64,000 nucleotides of DNA from Blautia liquoris (GCF_015159595.1 NZ_CP063304.1:2046001-2110000); one strand, 5' to 3'. Shown: positions 18,827 through 27,471, counted from the stretch's first letter. Numbers and translations are program-made. Notes: generated by a model from the sequence alone, not told the origin.

Positions 18827-19531
18827 TTAAGATACACTTCTGATCAGTGCGTCTAATTTTGCGTCCTGCGATCTTGCATTATCGTAATTCTTCTGTGTTT
18901 CATCGATAAGCTGCTCTACATCGGGACGTTTTCGAATATCTGTCATGTAATCAGTGATTCCCTTATCTTTGACTTCAGCCGCAATCACCAACTTGCCTTC
19001 CTTGTCTGTATATACATACATCTGGTTAAGTCCCGGTGCCCGGGTATCAATATTCTTATATTTACAATTATAACGCACGATGACTACATAGGTTCCCTCT
19101 TCCTGTCCATGGAATGTATAGGACTCGACATCTTCGTAGCTTTCGATACTAGATTCCCCCGATATTGATTCCTGCTCTTTTTCGGACAGATTGTCCACAA
19201 ACGACTTAAGTGTTTCTATATTCTTATTGCTCAGCGCATCATAATACTGCCTCATAAATGCTGAAATCTCTGCATTGCCATCTTTTAGTAATTCCTGTGA
19301 GATTTCTTTTGTCTGATCCGATTTAGGTGTCTCGGTACTGTCTGATTGAGAGATCTTATTTTTGCTTTGTTCTTCCTTTAGAACCGGCTCTCCTCCGCTT
19401 CTCTTTTTGTCCTTTGTAAGGGCTCCTATACCAAAATATAATATGATTACGACAATCAGGATGCCAAGTATCAACAACAGATATCGCAGATTATCTGAAA
19501 GCCATTCTCTAAACCTGTCCTTTAAAGACAT
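18827..19531 (-). CDS. Membrane-anchored protein of unknown function
   Basis: 234 residues. A basic N-terminus is followed by one transmembrane segment (about 15-37, LLLILGILIVVIILYFGIG), a polar low-complexity linker (about 40-85) and a soluble C-terminal domain (about 88-234) predicted outside the membrane. The domain begins AEISAFMRQYYDALSNKN, a pattern seen at the start of many NTF2-like folds, but I cannot assign it to a family. AAAAGGAG precedes the ATG. It appears monocistronic, flanked by tRNA-Arg and a hairpin. Confidence 0.75.
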   Translation of the reverse strand: MSLKDRFREWLSDNLRYLLLILGILIVVIILYFGIGALTKDKKRSGGEPVLKEEQSKNKISQSDSTETPKSDQTKEISQELLKDGNAEISAFMRQYYDALSNKNIETLKSFVDNLSEKEQESISGESSIESYEDVESYTFHGQEEGTYVVIVRYNCKYKNIDTRAPGLNQMYVYTDKEGKLVIAAEVKDKGITDYMTDIRKRPDVEQLIDETQKNYDNARSQDAKLDALIRSVS

Positions 19532-19595
19532 AGATATGCTCTCCTTTTCTCTTTGGGTTATGATACTGCGAGGGTGCCCCGCAGCCAGAAATCAC

Positions 19596-19647
19596 TCAGA
19601 ATTAAGAAACCGGATAAATAGATATTTATCCGGTTTCTTAATTCTGA
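19596..19647 (-). terminator. Terminator of tRNA-Arg: 25-bp perfect inverted repeat
   Basis: Positions 19596-19620 are the exact reverse complement of 19623-19647, with only two central bases unpaired. Within it CCGGATAAATA pairs with TATTTATCCGG, followed on the minus strand by TTTCTT, immediately past the tRNA 3' end. The perfect stem is longer than a terminator needs. Confidence 0.75.
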
Positions 19648-19650
19648 TCA

Positions 19651-19723
19651 CACACCTGGAGGGATTCGAACCCCCGGCACACGGCACCGGAAACCGTTGC
19701 TCTATCCCCTGAGCTACAGATGC
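19651..19723 (-). tRNA. tRNA-Arg (anticodon CCG)
   Basis: A 73-base cloverleaf: acceptor GCATCTG/CAGGTGT, D-stem GCTC/GAGC, anticodon stem ACGGT/GCCGT with loop TTCCGGT (anticodon CCG, reading CGG), and a T-arm with TTCGAAT. The CCA end is not encoded. Confidence 0.95.
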
Positions 19724-19771
19724 TTAAGTTTTATCATTCAAGCATGAAATACAAAAACTTTTAACCCTAGT

Positions 19772-19800
19772 ATCGTATCACAGGGGCTCATAATTGTCAA
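19772..19800 (-). promoter_or_regulatory. Promoter of tRNA-Arg
   Basis: On the minus strand TTGACA (19795-19800), a 17-base spacer and TACGAT (19772-19777), ending about 48 bases before the tRNA 5' end. Confidence 0.75.
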
Positions 19801-19822
19801 GATCTGCCTGGTAAATTTGCAC

Positions 19823-19851
19823 TTGACTTTTACGGTTTCATCGGCTATTAT
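19823..19851 (+). promoter_or_regulatory. Promoter of the DUF5688 gene
   Basis: TTGACT (19823-19828), a 17-base spacer and TATTAT (19846-19851). It is divergent from the tRNA-Arg promoter. The leader from about 19858 to 20043 is roughly 185 bases long and holds no reading frame I would call. Confidence 0.7.
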
Positions 19852-19855
19852 TATA

Positions 19856-19874
19856 TTTACCCTGTCAGGGTAAA
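19856..19874 (+). promoter_or_regulatory. 19-bp perfect palindrome at the predicted transcription start (operator candidate)
   Basis: TTTACCCTG and CAGGGTAAA are exact reverse complements around a single central T, starting 4 bases after the -10 hexamer. The location fits a repressor operator for the DUF5688 gene; as RNA it could form only a 7-bp stem with a 5-base loop. Confidence 0.5.
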
Positions 19875-20043
19875 ATTTATTTCTTTTATTCGAATGGCAT
19901 ACCGCCGAATATCTCACCTATGTTTATGATCGAGAGATCTTATCATCCGTTTTTAATCGCTCTGAAACATGATATCCCGTCTGATCATGCATGCAGCGAT
20001 TGAATTATACATGCCCCTTATTATACGAAAGGTGGTTTAATAT

Positions 20044-20952
20044 ATGAATTTTACTGATTTTCAGACAGCTTTACTTGATGAAATCAAAGTTATCTCCGGT
20101 GAAGAATTAGAGGTTTTTCCGAAAAAACTGAACAAGAATAATGGGGTCATAAAAGACGCCATGTGTATCAGAAAAAAGGGGGAGGCAATGGCCCCGCTCA
20201 TCTATCTGGAAGATTATTACAGTCAATATAAAAATGGTGTACCGCTGATCACCCTGGCTAGACACATGATAGAACTATATCAGGAAGACATCCCCAAAAA
20301 AGCTCCTACTTCGCTTAAGTCCTTCAACGACTTCGAGACTGTAAGAAACAAGATATTCTGCAGGCTTGTGAACTATGAGATGAACAGTACCCTTCTTGCA
20401 CGGATTCCATATAGGAGAACACTGGATCTTGCGATCACCTATTATTACCACGTCGACGATCTTGTCTGTAAAGATGCAACCATCGTTATCACCAATGAAC
20501 ATCTCATAAAATGGAAGATTGGGGAAGATACACTTTATCACATTGCGTGGGAGAACACCATAAGAGAACTCCCCTGTGATGTGGAGAGAATTGAGGATAC
20601 CTTGAGAGATCTTATGACTCCCGAAGAACTGGAAGAGATTTCTCCTTCGGATCATTCTGACTCTGATTTTATTCCTATGCATATCATCACCAACAGCAGC
20701 CGTTGTATGGGAGCTATAAGTATCCTGTATCCACTGAGTCTGAAAAAAACGGCTGACCATCTGAATTCCAATCTCTATATTCTGCCAAGTTCCATTCATG
20801 AATGTATTCTGATCCCCCAACACAAATCCTACTCAAAACAAGACCTTGAACAGATAGTAACAGATATAAACACGACTCAGGTGGCCCCTCAGGAAGTTCT
20901 GTCAAACAGAGTGTATTTTTACAATCGAGGTGAAGACACGATTTCTCTTTAA
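20044..20952 (+). CDS. DUF5688 family protein
   Basis: 302 residues, soluble, no signal peptide. The N-terminal MNFTDFQTALLDEIK, the NNGVIKDAMCIRKKG and APLIYLEDYYSQYKNG segments, and a central LAITYYYHVD region match DUF5688, a family of unknown function that is common and often multicopy in Lachnospiraceae. AAAGGTGG lies 10 bases before the ATG. It is one of few plus-strand genes here and stands alone between a long leader and a bidirectional hairpin. Confidence 0.8.
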   Translation: MNFTDFQTALLDEIKVISGEELEVFPKKLNKNNGVIKDAMCIRKKGEAMAPLIYLEDYYSQYKNGVPLITLARHMIELYQEDIPKKAPTSLKSFNDFETVRNKIFCRLVNYEMNSTLLARIPYRRTLDLAITYYYHVDDLVCKDATIVITNEHLIKWKIGEDTLYHIAWENTIRELPCDVERIEDTLRDLMTPEELEEISPSDHSDSDFIPMHIITNSSRCMGAISILYPLSLKKTADHLNSNLYILPSSIHECILIPQHKSYSKQDLEQIVTDINTTQVAPQEVLSNRVYFYNRGEDTISL

Positions 20953-20965
20953 TAATTAAAGCAGC

Positions 20966-21009
20966 AAAAAGGGCTGTGACACATAGCCTGTATATGTGTC
21001 ACAGCCCTT
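20966..21009. terminator. Bidirectional terminator between DUF5688 gene and efp
   Basis: A 17-bp perfect stem (20969-20985 with 20993-21009) and 7-base loop. On the minus strand it continues into TTTTT, so it best terminates efp; it sits 16 bases after the DUF5688 stop and can serve both. Confidence 0.8.
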
Positions 21010-21018
21010 AAACTTCGA

Positions 21019-21576
21019 TTATACTCTGCTCAGATATTCTCCTGTACGGGTATCAATCTTGATTGTATCGCCTTCATCTACAAAAAGAGGAACATTTACC
21101 ACTGCTCCTGTTTCAACAGTAGCCGGTTTGTTTGCACCTTGTGCCGTATCCCCTTTGAAACCAGGTTCCGTTTCCGTTATGGCAAGTTCTACAAACAGAG
21201 GCGGATCAATCTCAAATACTTCCCCCTTGAAAGAGCAGATCTTCACCATTTCATTTTCTTTGACAAATTTTAAAGCATCGCCAACCACTTCTTTTCCGAG
21301 AGCGATTTGGTCGTAATTCTCAACGTTCATGAAATTATATAAATCTCCATCTGTATACAGGTACTGCATCTCTATACGATCAATGCGAGCCTGAGGAAAT
21401 TTCTCGGTCGGACGAAAAGTCTTCTCCGTAATTCCTCCATTGATGATATCTTTCATCTTTGTTCTGACAAACGCAGCCCCTTTCCCCGGTTTTACATGCT
21501 GAAATTCCACGATCTGAACCACGTTCCCATCGATTTCAAGCGTAATACCGTTTTTAAAATCACCTGCTGAAATCAT
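21019..21576 (-). CDS. efp: Translation elongation factor P
   Basis: 185 residues, the standard EF-P length. It contains three OB-like domains; [14 protein letters not shown] carries the tip Lys of domain I and [17 protein letters not shown] is the conserved C-terminal signature. It relieves ribosome stalling at polyproline. The ATG at 21576 follows AAGGAGG; a longer start at 21597 is less likely. No lysylation enzymes (EpmA/B) are nearby, as expected in Firmicutes. Confidence 0.96.
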   Translation of the reverse strand: MISAGDFKNGITLEIDGNVVQIVEFQHVKPGKGAAFVRTKMKDIINGGITEKTFRPTEKFPQARIDRIEMQYLYTDGDLYNFMNVENYDQIALGKEVVGDALKFVKENEMVKICSFKGEVFEIDPPLFVELAITETEPGFKGDTAQGANKPATVETGAVVNVPLFVDEGDTIKIDTRTGEYLSRV

Positions 21577-21657
21577 CCCAATATTCCTCCTTAACATTGG
21601 TGCTGCGATCTAAACGCAGCACACTACTTCTTATTTTATAATAAATTCTTCTATATT

Positions 21658-22197
21658 TCAACCATTTTTTTGCTGTTTCTTGTAAAAGAACAATACGATT
21701 CGTTCCAGTTTGCGCTTAAAGACGATTTGTATCTCTTCTTTGGAATTCATGGGTTTCACCAGGATATTACGTATTCCACTTTTTTTTGCTCCATAGACAT
21801 CTGTAAAAAGCTGATCACCGATAAAAATTGTATTACTGACACTTGTTCCCATTCTCCGGCAAGCCGTCAGATAATTCTTTGTGGACGGCTTATGGGCATC
21901 TTCGATAAATGCCGTACCAACAACATCCGCAAATGGCTTTACTCTGGGCAGCTGATTATTTGACAGAAGACAGGCTCGAAAGCCAATCCGGCTAAGTCTC
22001 TCGAATAACCGGACTGCTCTTTCATCCGCAGGTGCACCATGGCAGACAAGTGTATTGTCGATATCAAATATGATCCCACGATAGCCTTTTTTATAAAGTT
22101 CTTCATAATCAATATCAAACGCAGAGTCCACCCATTCATCCGGATAAAACCTGTGAAATAACCCTTTCTGTCTCATATTACCATGATTAGCGTTCAT
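21658..22197 (-). CDS. YqeG family HAD-IIIA phosphatase
   Basis: 179 residues. HAD motif I is IIFDIDNTLV (residues about 42-51), motif II LLSNN, and motif III/IV IFIGDQLFTDVYGAKKSG. The length and KPSTKNYLTACRRMG segment match YqeG, a conserved Firmicute phosphatase of uncertain substrate. The proposed ATG overlaps the end of citrate synthase by 11 bases; an alternative ATG at 22176 avoids overlap. Neither has a clear ribosome site, so translational coupling is likely. Confidence 0.88.
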   Translation of the reverse strand: MNANHGNMRQKGLFHRFYPDEWVDSAFDIDYEELYKKGYRGIIFDIDNTLVCHGAPADERAVRLFERLSRIGFRACLLSNNQLPRVKPFADVVGTAFIEDAHKPSTKNYLTACRRMGTSVSNTIFIGDQLFTDVYGAKKSGIRNILVKPMNSKEEIQIVFKRKLERIVLFFYKKQQKNG

Positions 22198-23545
22198 TCA
22201 GCGAAATATATTCTTCCCTTTCCTTTACAGCCATATATGCCGGACGAATAATCTTGTCTGTGTTGATCAGCTCTTCCATTCGGTGTGCGCTCCAACCGAC
22301 AATTCGGGCCGTTGCAAACATAGGGGTAAATAATTCGGTAGGAAGATCCAGCATGCTGTAAACAAATCCACTGTAAAAATCGACGTTCGCACTGACACCT
22401 TTATAGATATGACGTTCCTCTGCAATTACCCTGGGAGCAAGTTTTTCAACCAGAGAATAGAGTTTATAGTCTTTTTCTCTTCCTTTTTCTTTTGCCAGTT
22501 GTTCTACAAATGTCTTAAAAATATTTGCTCTTGGATCAGATATGGAATAGACAGCATGTCCCATACCATAGATCAGGCCACGCTTATCAAAAGCTTCTTT
22601 ATGGAGCAATGCCTTCAGGTACTCTGTAACCTCTTCTTCATCCTCCCAGTCATGGACATGTTTCTTCATATCAGCAAACATGTTGACAACTTTAATATTC
22701 GCACCGCCATGTTTTGGTCCTTTCAGTGAACCAAGTGCGGCTGCAATCGTTGAATAGGTATCCGTCCCAGAAGATGTAACAACATGAGTTGTAAAAGTCG
22801 AGTTGTTACCACCACCATGCTCCATGTGAAGAACAAGTGCAAGATCCAAAATTGTCGCCTCAAACTGTGTGTATTTTTTATCCGGACGCAGCATACGCAG
22901 GATATTCTCCGCAGTTGACAGCTTTTTATCCGGATTATGTATGTAGAGACTCTTCCCCTTGATATAATGATTATATGCCTGATAGCCATAGACAGAAAGC
23001 ATCGGGAAAACAGCAATAAGATTCAAGCACTGACGCATGACATTGGGCAATGAGATATCATCAGCCATAGGGTCATACGAGTATAATGTAAGAACACTTC
23101 GGGATAATGTATTCATCATATCACTGCTTGGTGCTTTCATCACGACGTCACGAACAAAATTCTTCGGAAGTGACTGCTGCGAACGAAGCAGTTCCTGAAA
23201 ATCCGCAAGCTGAGCCGGAGTAGGCAGAGAGCCAAATAACAGCAGATATGTGATCTCTTCAAACCCCATTCTCTTTTCACTCAGAAAACCCTTTGTCAAA
23301 TCCTCGACATCAATTCCGCGATAGTACAATTTGCCCTCACAGGGAGTTTTGACACCATCCACATTCTTAAAAGAATTAATCTCAGAGATATCTGTCAGTC
23401 CTGCAAGAACCCCGTTTCCGTTGATATCTCGAAGTCCTCTTTTGACATCATATTTTCCATAAAGACTTAGATCAATCTGTGAATTGTCGCTGCACAGTTC
23501 AGTCAGTTTTTCAATTTCAGGTGTTATTGTATTTTTAAACGCCAT
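22187..23545 (-). CDS. gltA: Citrate synthase (citrate/2-methylcitrate synthase family)
   Basis: 452 residues. Active-site segments are MEHGGGNNSTFTTH (substrate His), GMGHAVYSISDPRA (catalytic His) and SANVDFYSGFVY (catalytic Asp). The long form with the N-terminal LRDINGNGVLAGLTDIS and YRGIDVEDL segments is common in Clostridia. It condenses acetyl-CoA with oxaloacetate, probably for glutamate synthesis. No aconitase or isocitrate dehydrogenase gene is adjacent. AAAGGGG precedes the ATG. Confidence 0.94.
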   Translation of the reverse strand: MAFKNTITPEIEKLTELCSDNSQIDLSLYGKYDVKRGLRDINGNGVLAGLTDISEINSFKNVDGVKTPCEGKLYYRGIDVEDLTKGFLSEKRMGFEEITYLLLFGSLPTPAQLADFQELLRSQQSLPKNFVRDVVMKAPSSDMMNTLSRSVLTLYSYDPMADDISLPNVMRQCLNLIAVFPMLSVYGYQAYNHYIKGKSLYIHNPDKKLSTAENILRMLRPDKKYTQFEATILDLALVLHMEHGGGNNSTFTTHVVTSSGTDTYSTIAAALGSLKGPKHGGANIKVVNMFADMKKHVHDWEDEEEVTEYLKALLHKEAFDKRGLIYGMGHAVYSISDPRANIFKTFVEQLAKEKGREKDYKLYSLVEKLAPRVIAEERHIYKGVSANVDFYSGFVYSMLDLPTELFTPMFATARIVGWSAHRMEELINTDKIIRPAYMAVKEREEYISLNER

Positions 23546-23550
23546 ATAAA

Positions 23551-24798
23551 TTACCCCTTTCTTGATTTCTTATTGCTGGTTACTTCCTTTCCGTCAGTTA
23601 CTTTTTCTTTCTTTTTCTTGTGATCATGATTGTCTTTACTGCCATTGACCGCATCTTCGTTTTCAAGCCGCCTGCTTACTTCGTTTTTCAGGAGTGTATA
23701 TACCACAGACGTAAACGGAATGAAGATTAACATACCTGCTATTCCAAACAGGCTTCCGCCCAGAGTCACTGCAGCCAGAACCCAGATGGAAGGCAGTCCG
23801 ATCGATGTCCCCACGACCTTAGGATAAATGAAATTATTCTCAATCTGCTGCACAATCTGAAACACAATGATAAATGCCAGTGCACTGATCGGGCTTTCCG
23901 TGAGAATCAAAAATGCACCAATAAAACAGGATATCCAGGCACCAAAGATAGGAATCAGTGCTGTAAATGCAACCATCACAGAGATTAAAAGTGCATAAGG
24001 GAAGTTTCCAATTGTCAATACAACAAAGAACATACTTCCAAGAATACAGGCCTCCAGACATTGTCCTGCAATAAACTTTGAAAAGATATGATGACTTAGA
24101 GTACACAAGTCAAGAATCTTCACGTAAACTTTTTCAGGAAGAAATGCTTTCAAAACTCTGTCTGACTGCCTGCCAAGTTGTTCTTTCTGGATCAGGATAT
24201 AACAGGCAAAGATAAACGATATGACAAGTGATGCCACGGAACTGATCACTGTTCCCGCCATCGCAGTGGCTGTACCAAGCAGATTAGTTCCGCCATTTAC
24301 GAAGAATTGACTGATCCTATTTATAATGGATTCCCAGTCTGGCCTCATGTTAAGATACGGATCCACTGCCTCCTGCACTTTCGGATAGTCCTTGAGCAGT
24401 GAATATATCCATTTCTGAAATTTCGGAAGTGCGGTCTGGATATCAGAAGTAAACTTTGTGACTGCTGTTCCAAGCTGCGGAATCACCACAAAGCTGACCA
24501 TGTAAATAATGCCGAAAATGCATACAATTGTTAAAACCAGCGACACTGGACGCTTGATCTTCCTGATGATCTTTCTGTCTGAAAAGTGCTTATCTTCAAA
24601 TAATGCATGCTCTATAAAAGTCATCAGGACATTAATTACAAAGGCAAGGGCCATTCCGAGCAAAAAAGGTGACAGAAGTGTGATTATTTTTTTTACCATC
24701 GACCAGATCGAGTCAATCCTAAAAAACACAGCCACCACAAGAACAGTAAATAAAACCAGTTTTTCAATATTATGCATTGTTTTCTTATCAAGGTTCAT
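23551..24798 (-). CDS. AI-2E (PerM/YtvI) family membrane protein
   Basis: 415 residues with about eight membrane segments. The C-terminal core GLPSIWVLAAVTLGGSLFGIAGMLIFIP is the AI-2E family signature. Family members include putative autoinducer exporters, Na+/H+ antiporters and sporulation YtvI; function here is open. The last 40 residues are a Lys/Asp-rich charged cytoplasmic tail (HDHKKKKEKVTDGKE). GGAGG precedes the ATG, and a TATAAT -10 lies about 40 bases upstream without a good -35. Confidence 0.88.
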   Translation of the reverse strand: MNLDKKTMHNIEKLVLFTVLVVAVFFRIDSIWSMVKKIITLLSPFLLGMALAFVINVLMTFIEHALFEDKHFSDRKIIRKIKRPVSLVLTIVCIFGIIYMVSFVVIPQLGTAVTKFTSDIQTALPKFQKWIYSLLKDYPKVQEAVDPYLNMRPDWESIINRISQFFVNGGTNLLGTATAMAGTVISSVASLVISFIFACYILIQKEQLGRQSDRVLKAFLPEKVYVKILDLCTLSHHIFSKFIAGQCLEACILGSMFFVVLTIGNFPYALLISVMVAFTALIPIFGAWISCFIGAFLILTESPISALAFIIVFQIVQQIENNFIYPKVVGTSIGLPSIWVLAAVTLGGSLFGIAGMLIFIPFTSVVYTLLKNEVSRRLENEDAVNGSKDNHDHKKKKEKVTDGKEVTSNKKSRKG

Positions 24799-24876
24799 CT
24801 TTTACCTCCGGCAAAAATCAATGTATTAAACCATTATATCATTATTTCACGAATTCGTACATAACTTTTATTCTGT

Positions 24877-25227
24877 CTATTCGTTAATATGTTCCATTCC
24901 CTGACTGAGTATGGTGTATACATGATCGTCTGCAAGTGAATAATATACTGTCTTGCCATCTCTGCGGAATTTTACAAGCTGCATTTGCTTCAGGATGCGC
25001 AGCTGGTGAGAGATTGCACTCTGAGTCATTCCCAGAAGATCCGCGATATCGCAGACACACAGTTCATGGGTCTTCAGTGCCGATAGAATACGTATTCTTG
25101 TAGGATTTCCAAAAATCTTGAAAAGATCCGCAAGCCGATAAAGTTCTTCATCTTTCGGTATGTTCATGTCTTTCACATAGCCATGATGATGTCTGACATC
25201 GCAGACTGTCGATTTTTCTGCCGCCAA
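24877..25227 (-). CDS. ArsR/SmtB family metal-sensing repressor with intact zinc sites
   Basis: 116 residues, winged-helix ArsR fold. The recognition helix is MTQSAISHQLRIL. Both metal sites of SmtB can be matched: alpha3N with C9, H13-15, C57 and D60 (ELCVCD), and alpha5 with D100, H102, H113 and E116, in the same spacing as SmtB D104/H106/H117/E120. It probably senses Zn(II) or Cd(II). The start is TTG at 25227 after AAAGGATG; a shorter ATG at 25167 would drop the N-terminal Cys/His. It follows an aminotransferase gene by 21 bases and no metal transporter is adjacent. Confidence 0.88.
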   Translation of the reverse strand: MAAEKSTVCDVRHHHGYVKDMNIPKDEELYRLADLFKIFGNPTRIRILSALKTHELCVCDIADLLGMTQSAISHQLRILKQMQLVKFRRDGKTVYYSLADDHVYTILSQGMEHINE

Positions 25228-25248
25228 TTGTGTTCATCCTTTCTTTTT

Positions 25249-26466
25249 TCATTTTTGATGGTATCTCTCCAAAAAACCAGCAAGCTGACCTGATGCAGTC
25301 TTTAGAGTTCTTATATCTGGAAGATACACAATTCGGAAATGATCTGGCATTTCCCAATTAAATCCTCCTCCGTGTACAATCAGAATCTGTTTTTCTCTCA
25401 GAAGATCATAGGCAAACTGTTCATCGTTCTTGATATCGAACTTGTCCACATCAAGTTTCGGGAAGATATAAAAGGCGGCTTTTGGTTTCACCGCCGACAA
25501 ACCCGGAATGTCGTTCAATGCACGGTAAATATATTCCCTTTGTTCATAGATTCTTCCGCCTGGCTGAATATACTCCTCTACGCTTTGATATCCCCCCAGT
25601 GCCGTCTGAATGATACTCTGTGCCGGAACGTTGGAGCAAAGGCGCATATTTGAGAGCATATTCAATCCTTCAATATAATCTTTTCCTTTGCTCTTATCTC
25701 CGCTTAAAACCATCCATCCCACACGAAATCCTGCAACCATGTGTGACTTGGACAGACCCGAAAAAGTCGTACAGAATAAATCAGGTGCAAGTGATGCGAT
25801 TGAAGTATGTTCCAAACCATCCATGATAAGTCTGTCATAGATCTCATCTGAAAAAATCATCAGTTCATGTTCCCTGGCAACCTGCACGATTTGCTCCAAT
25901 ACTTCCTTCGGATAGAGTGCTCCTGTCGGATTGTTTGGGTTTATAATTACAATTGCCTTCGTTTTATACGTTATCTTTCGTTTTATATCCTCAATATCCG
26001 GATTCCAGTCAGATTTTTCGTCACAGATATAGTGAACTGCCCTTCCGCCCGCCAAAGTAGCACATGCCGTCCACAGAGGATAATCCGGAGCCGGTATCAA
26101 AATTTCATCCCCGTTATCCAATAATGCCTGCATAGAAAGATTAATCAACTCACTGACACCATTACCGGTATAGATTCCGTCCATGGAGACATTGGGTATC
26201 TTTTTAACCTGGCAATACTGCATAATTGCCTTTCTGGCAGAAAAAATCCCCCGTGAATCCGAATAACCCTGTGAATCCCTTACATTCGATATCATATCTC
26301 TGATTACTTCTTCCGGAGCGGAGAATCCAAAGGGGGCGGGATTACCGATATTAAGTTTCAGAACATGTCGTCCCTCTTCCTCCATCCGTGCCGCTTCTTC
26401 CACAACCGGACCTCTTACGTCATATAATACGTTATCTAGCTTCGAAGATTTTGAAAATGTCCGCAT
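25249..26466 (-). CDS. PLP-dependent aminotransferase, AlaA-like
   Basis: 405 residues, fold-type I class I/II aminotransferase. LNIGNPAPFGF, INPNNPTGALY, SDEIYDRLI and the PLP-Lys segment FSGLSKSHMVAGFRVGW are present. RFRIVYLPD near the C-terminus has the substrate-carboxylate Arg. The closest named relatives are glutamate-pyruvate aminotransferases (AlaA), so alanine synthesis is the best guess; other 2-oxo acids are possible. It is the upstream gene of the arsR pair. Confidence 0.88.
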   Translation of the reverse strand: MRTFSKSSKLDNVLYDVRGPVVEEAARMEEEGRHVLKLNIGNPAPFGFSAPEEVIRDMISNVRDSQGYSDSRGIFSARKAIMQYCQVKKIPNVSMDGIYTGNGVSELINLSMQALLDNGDEILIPAPDYPLWTACATLAGGRAVHYICDEKSDWNPDIEDIKRKITYKTKAIVIINPNNPTGALYPKEVLEQIVQVAREHELMIFSDEIYDRLIMDGLEHTSIASLAPDLFCTTFSGLSKSHMVAGFRVGWMVLSGDKSKGKDYIEGLNMLSNMRLCSNVPAQSIIQTALGGYQSVEEYIQPGGRIYEQREYIYRALNDIPGLSAVKPKAAFYIFPKLDVDKFDIKNDEQFAYDLLREKQILIVHGGGFNWEMPDHFRIVYLPDIRTLKTASGQLAGFLERYHQK

Positions 26467-26493
26467 ACTTTTATACCCAGCCTTTCAGTTTTT

Positions 26494-26952
26494 CTAATTC
26501 AGCATCTTCTTTAGTTCATCCATAAAAGTATTTACGTCTTTAAACTCCCGATAGATTGAAGCAAACCTTACATAGGCCACAGCATCCAGATCTTTGAGAC
26601 GGTTCATCACCAGTTCTCCAATGACGCTGCTGGGAATTTCTTTTTCCTCTCTGTTGAATATTTCATTCTCCACAGAATCGACCAATTCCTTGATCTGCTG
26701 GAGAGCTATGGGTCTTTTATGGCATGCCCGAAGAACTCCGGACTCTATTTTCTGCCGGTCATACTGTTCCCGGTTCTGGTCTTTTTTGATGACAATCAGT
26801 GGTATGGTATCTACCTTTTCATAAGTAGTAAAACGTCTCCCACAGGCATCGCAAAGACGGCGGCGTCTTATCGCATTGCTCTCCTCTACCGGCCGGGAAT
26901 CCACTACTCTGGTATTATCCTGGTTGCAAAATGGGCATCTCATATCTATCAT
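26494..26952 (-). CDS. nrdR: Transcriptional repressor NrdR
   Basis: 152 residues. An N-terminal zinc ribbon (CPFCNQDNTRVVDSRP and LCDACGRRFTTYE) is followed by an ATP-cone domain. NrdR represses ribonucleotide reductase genes in response to ATP/dATP. ATGs at 26952 and 26943 are both served by AAAGGGG (about 4 and 13 bases away); the upstream one is preferred by spacing. It has its own strong promoter. Confidence 0.96.
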   Translation of the reverse strand: MIDMRCPFCNQDNTRVVDSRPVEESNAIRRRRLCDACGRRFTTYEKVDTIPLIVIKKDQNREQYDRQKIESGVLRACHKRPIALQQIKELVDSVENEIFNREEKEIPSSVIGELVMNRLKDLDAVAYVRFASIYREFKDVNTFMDELKKMLN

Positions 26953-26976
26953 TCATCCCCTTTCAAGATTAGCTCT

Positions 26977-27005
26977 AGTATAAAGTCTAATCCTTTTGCT
27001 GTCAA
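26977..27005 (-). promoter_or_regulatory. Promoter of nrdR
   Basis: On the minus strand consensus TTGACA (27000-27005), a 17-base spacer and TATACT (26977-26982), about 25 bases before the start. Confidence 0.75.
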
Positions 27006-27033
27006 CATATACTGAGAAAAAAGGGGTTCTGAC

Positions 27034-27294
27034 ATGCGTGTTATCGACCTGCGGCAAAAAGAAGTAATTAATATCTGTGACTGTAAATCACTGGGCTGCC
27101 CGATAGACGTGGAGTTCAATCGCGAGACTGGAGTGATCACTGCACTCATCATCCCCGGTCCCGGAAGATTTGGCGGTTTGTTTGGTCGGGATAATGATAT
27201 TATCATTCCCTGGGATTGCATATGTCAGATTGGTGATGACATCATACTTGTAAATCCTCCACGGAAACCACCCCCGCCGCCAAAACCATGCTAA
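27034..27294 (+). CDS. YlmC/YmxH family sporulation protein (PRC-barrel)
   Basis: 86 residues. MRVIDLRQKEVINICDC and LGCPIDVEFNRETGVITALIIPG match the YlmC/YmxH family, a single PRC-barrel domain found in spore formers and often controlled by sporulation sigma factors. The tail is Pro-rich (PPRKPPPPPKPC). AAGGGG lies 6 bases before the ATG. It diverges from nrdR. Confidence 0.88.
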   Translation: MRVIDLRQKEVINICDCKSLGCPIDVEFNRETGVITALIIPGPGRFGGLFGRDNDIIIPWDCICQIGDDIILVNPPRKPPPPPKPC

Positions 27295-27320
27295 TGGAAG
27301 AACAAATCCATATCTCTTAC

Positions 27321-27355
27321 AAAAACAAGGGGACAGAATAAATTCTGTCCCCTTG
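27321..27355. terminator. Bidirectional terminator between ylmC and the selenium/molybdenum operon
   Basis: A 14-bp perfect stem (27326-27339 with 27342-27355) and 2-base loop. The minus strand continues with TTTTT (27325-27321), so it ends leftward transcripts from the mocA side; the plus-strand ylmC message can use the same stem. Confidence 0.8.
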
Positions 27356-27403
27356 AATCAATAAATGGATTATGGAGTTTTGTCAAAATGACTTTACCAC
27401 TAT

Positions 27404-27432
27404 AGTATGCACTATTTTTTTCATCTTGTCAA
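27404..27432 (-). promoter_or_regulatory. Candidate intergenic promoter, possibly for a short RNA
   Basis: On the minus strand TTGACA (27427-27432), a 17-base spacer and CATACT (27404-27409), located downstream of the last gene of the operon and about 50 bases before the terminator stem. Transcription from here would give an RNA of about 75 bases with no reading frame. Confidence 0.35.
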
Positions 27433-27471
27433 TAATTTTTTATCATTTTATAATAATTTTTTATCAGGTAG

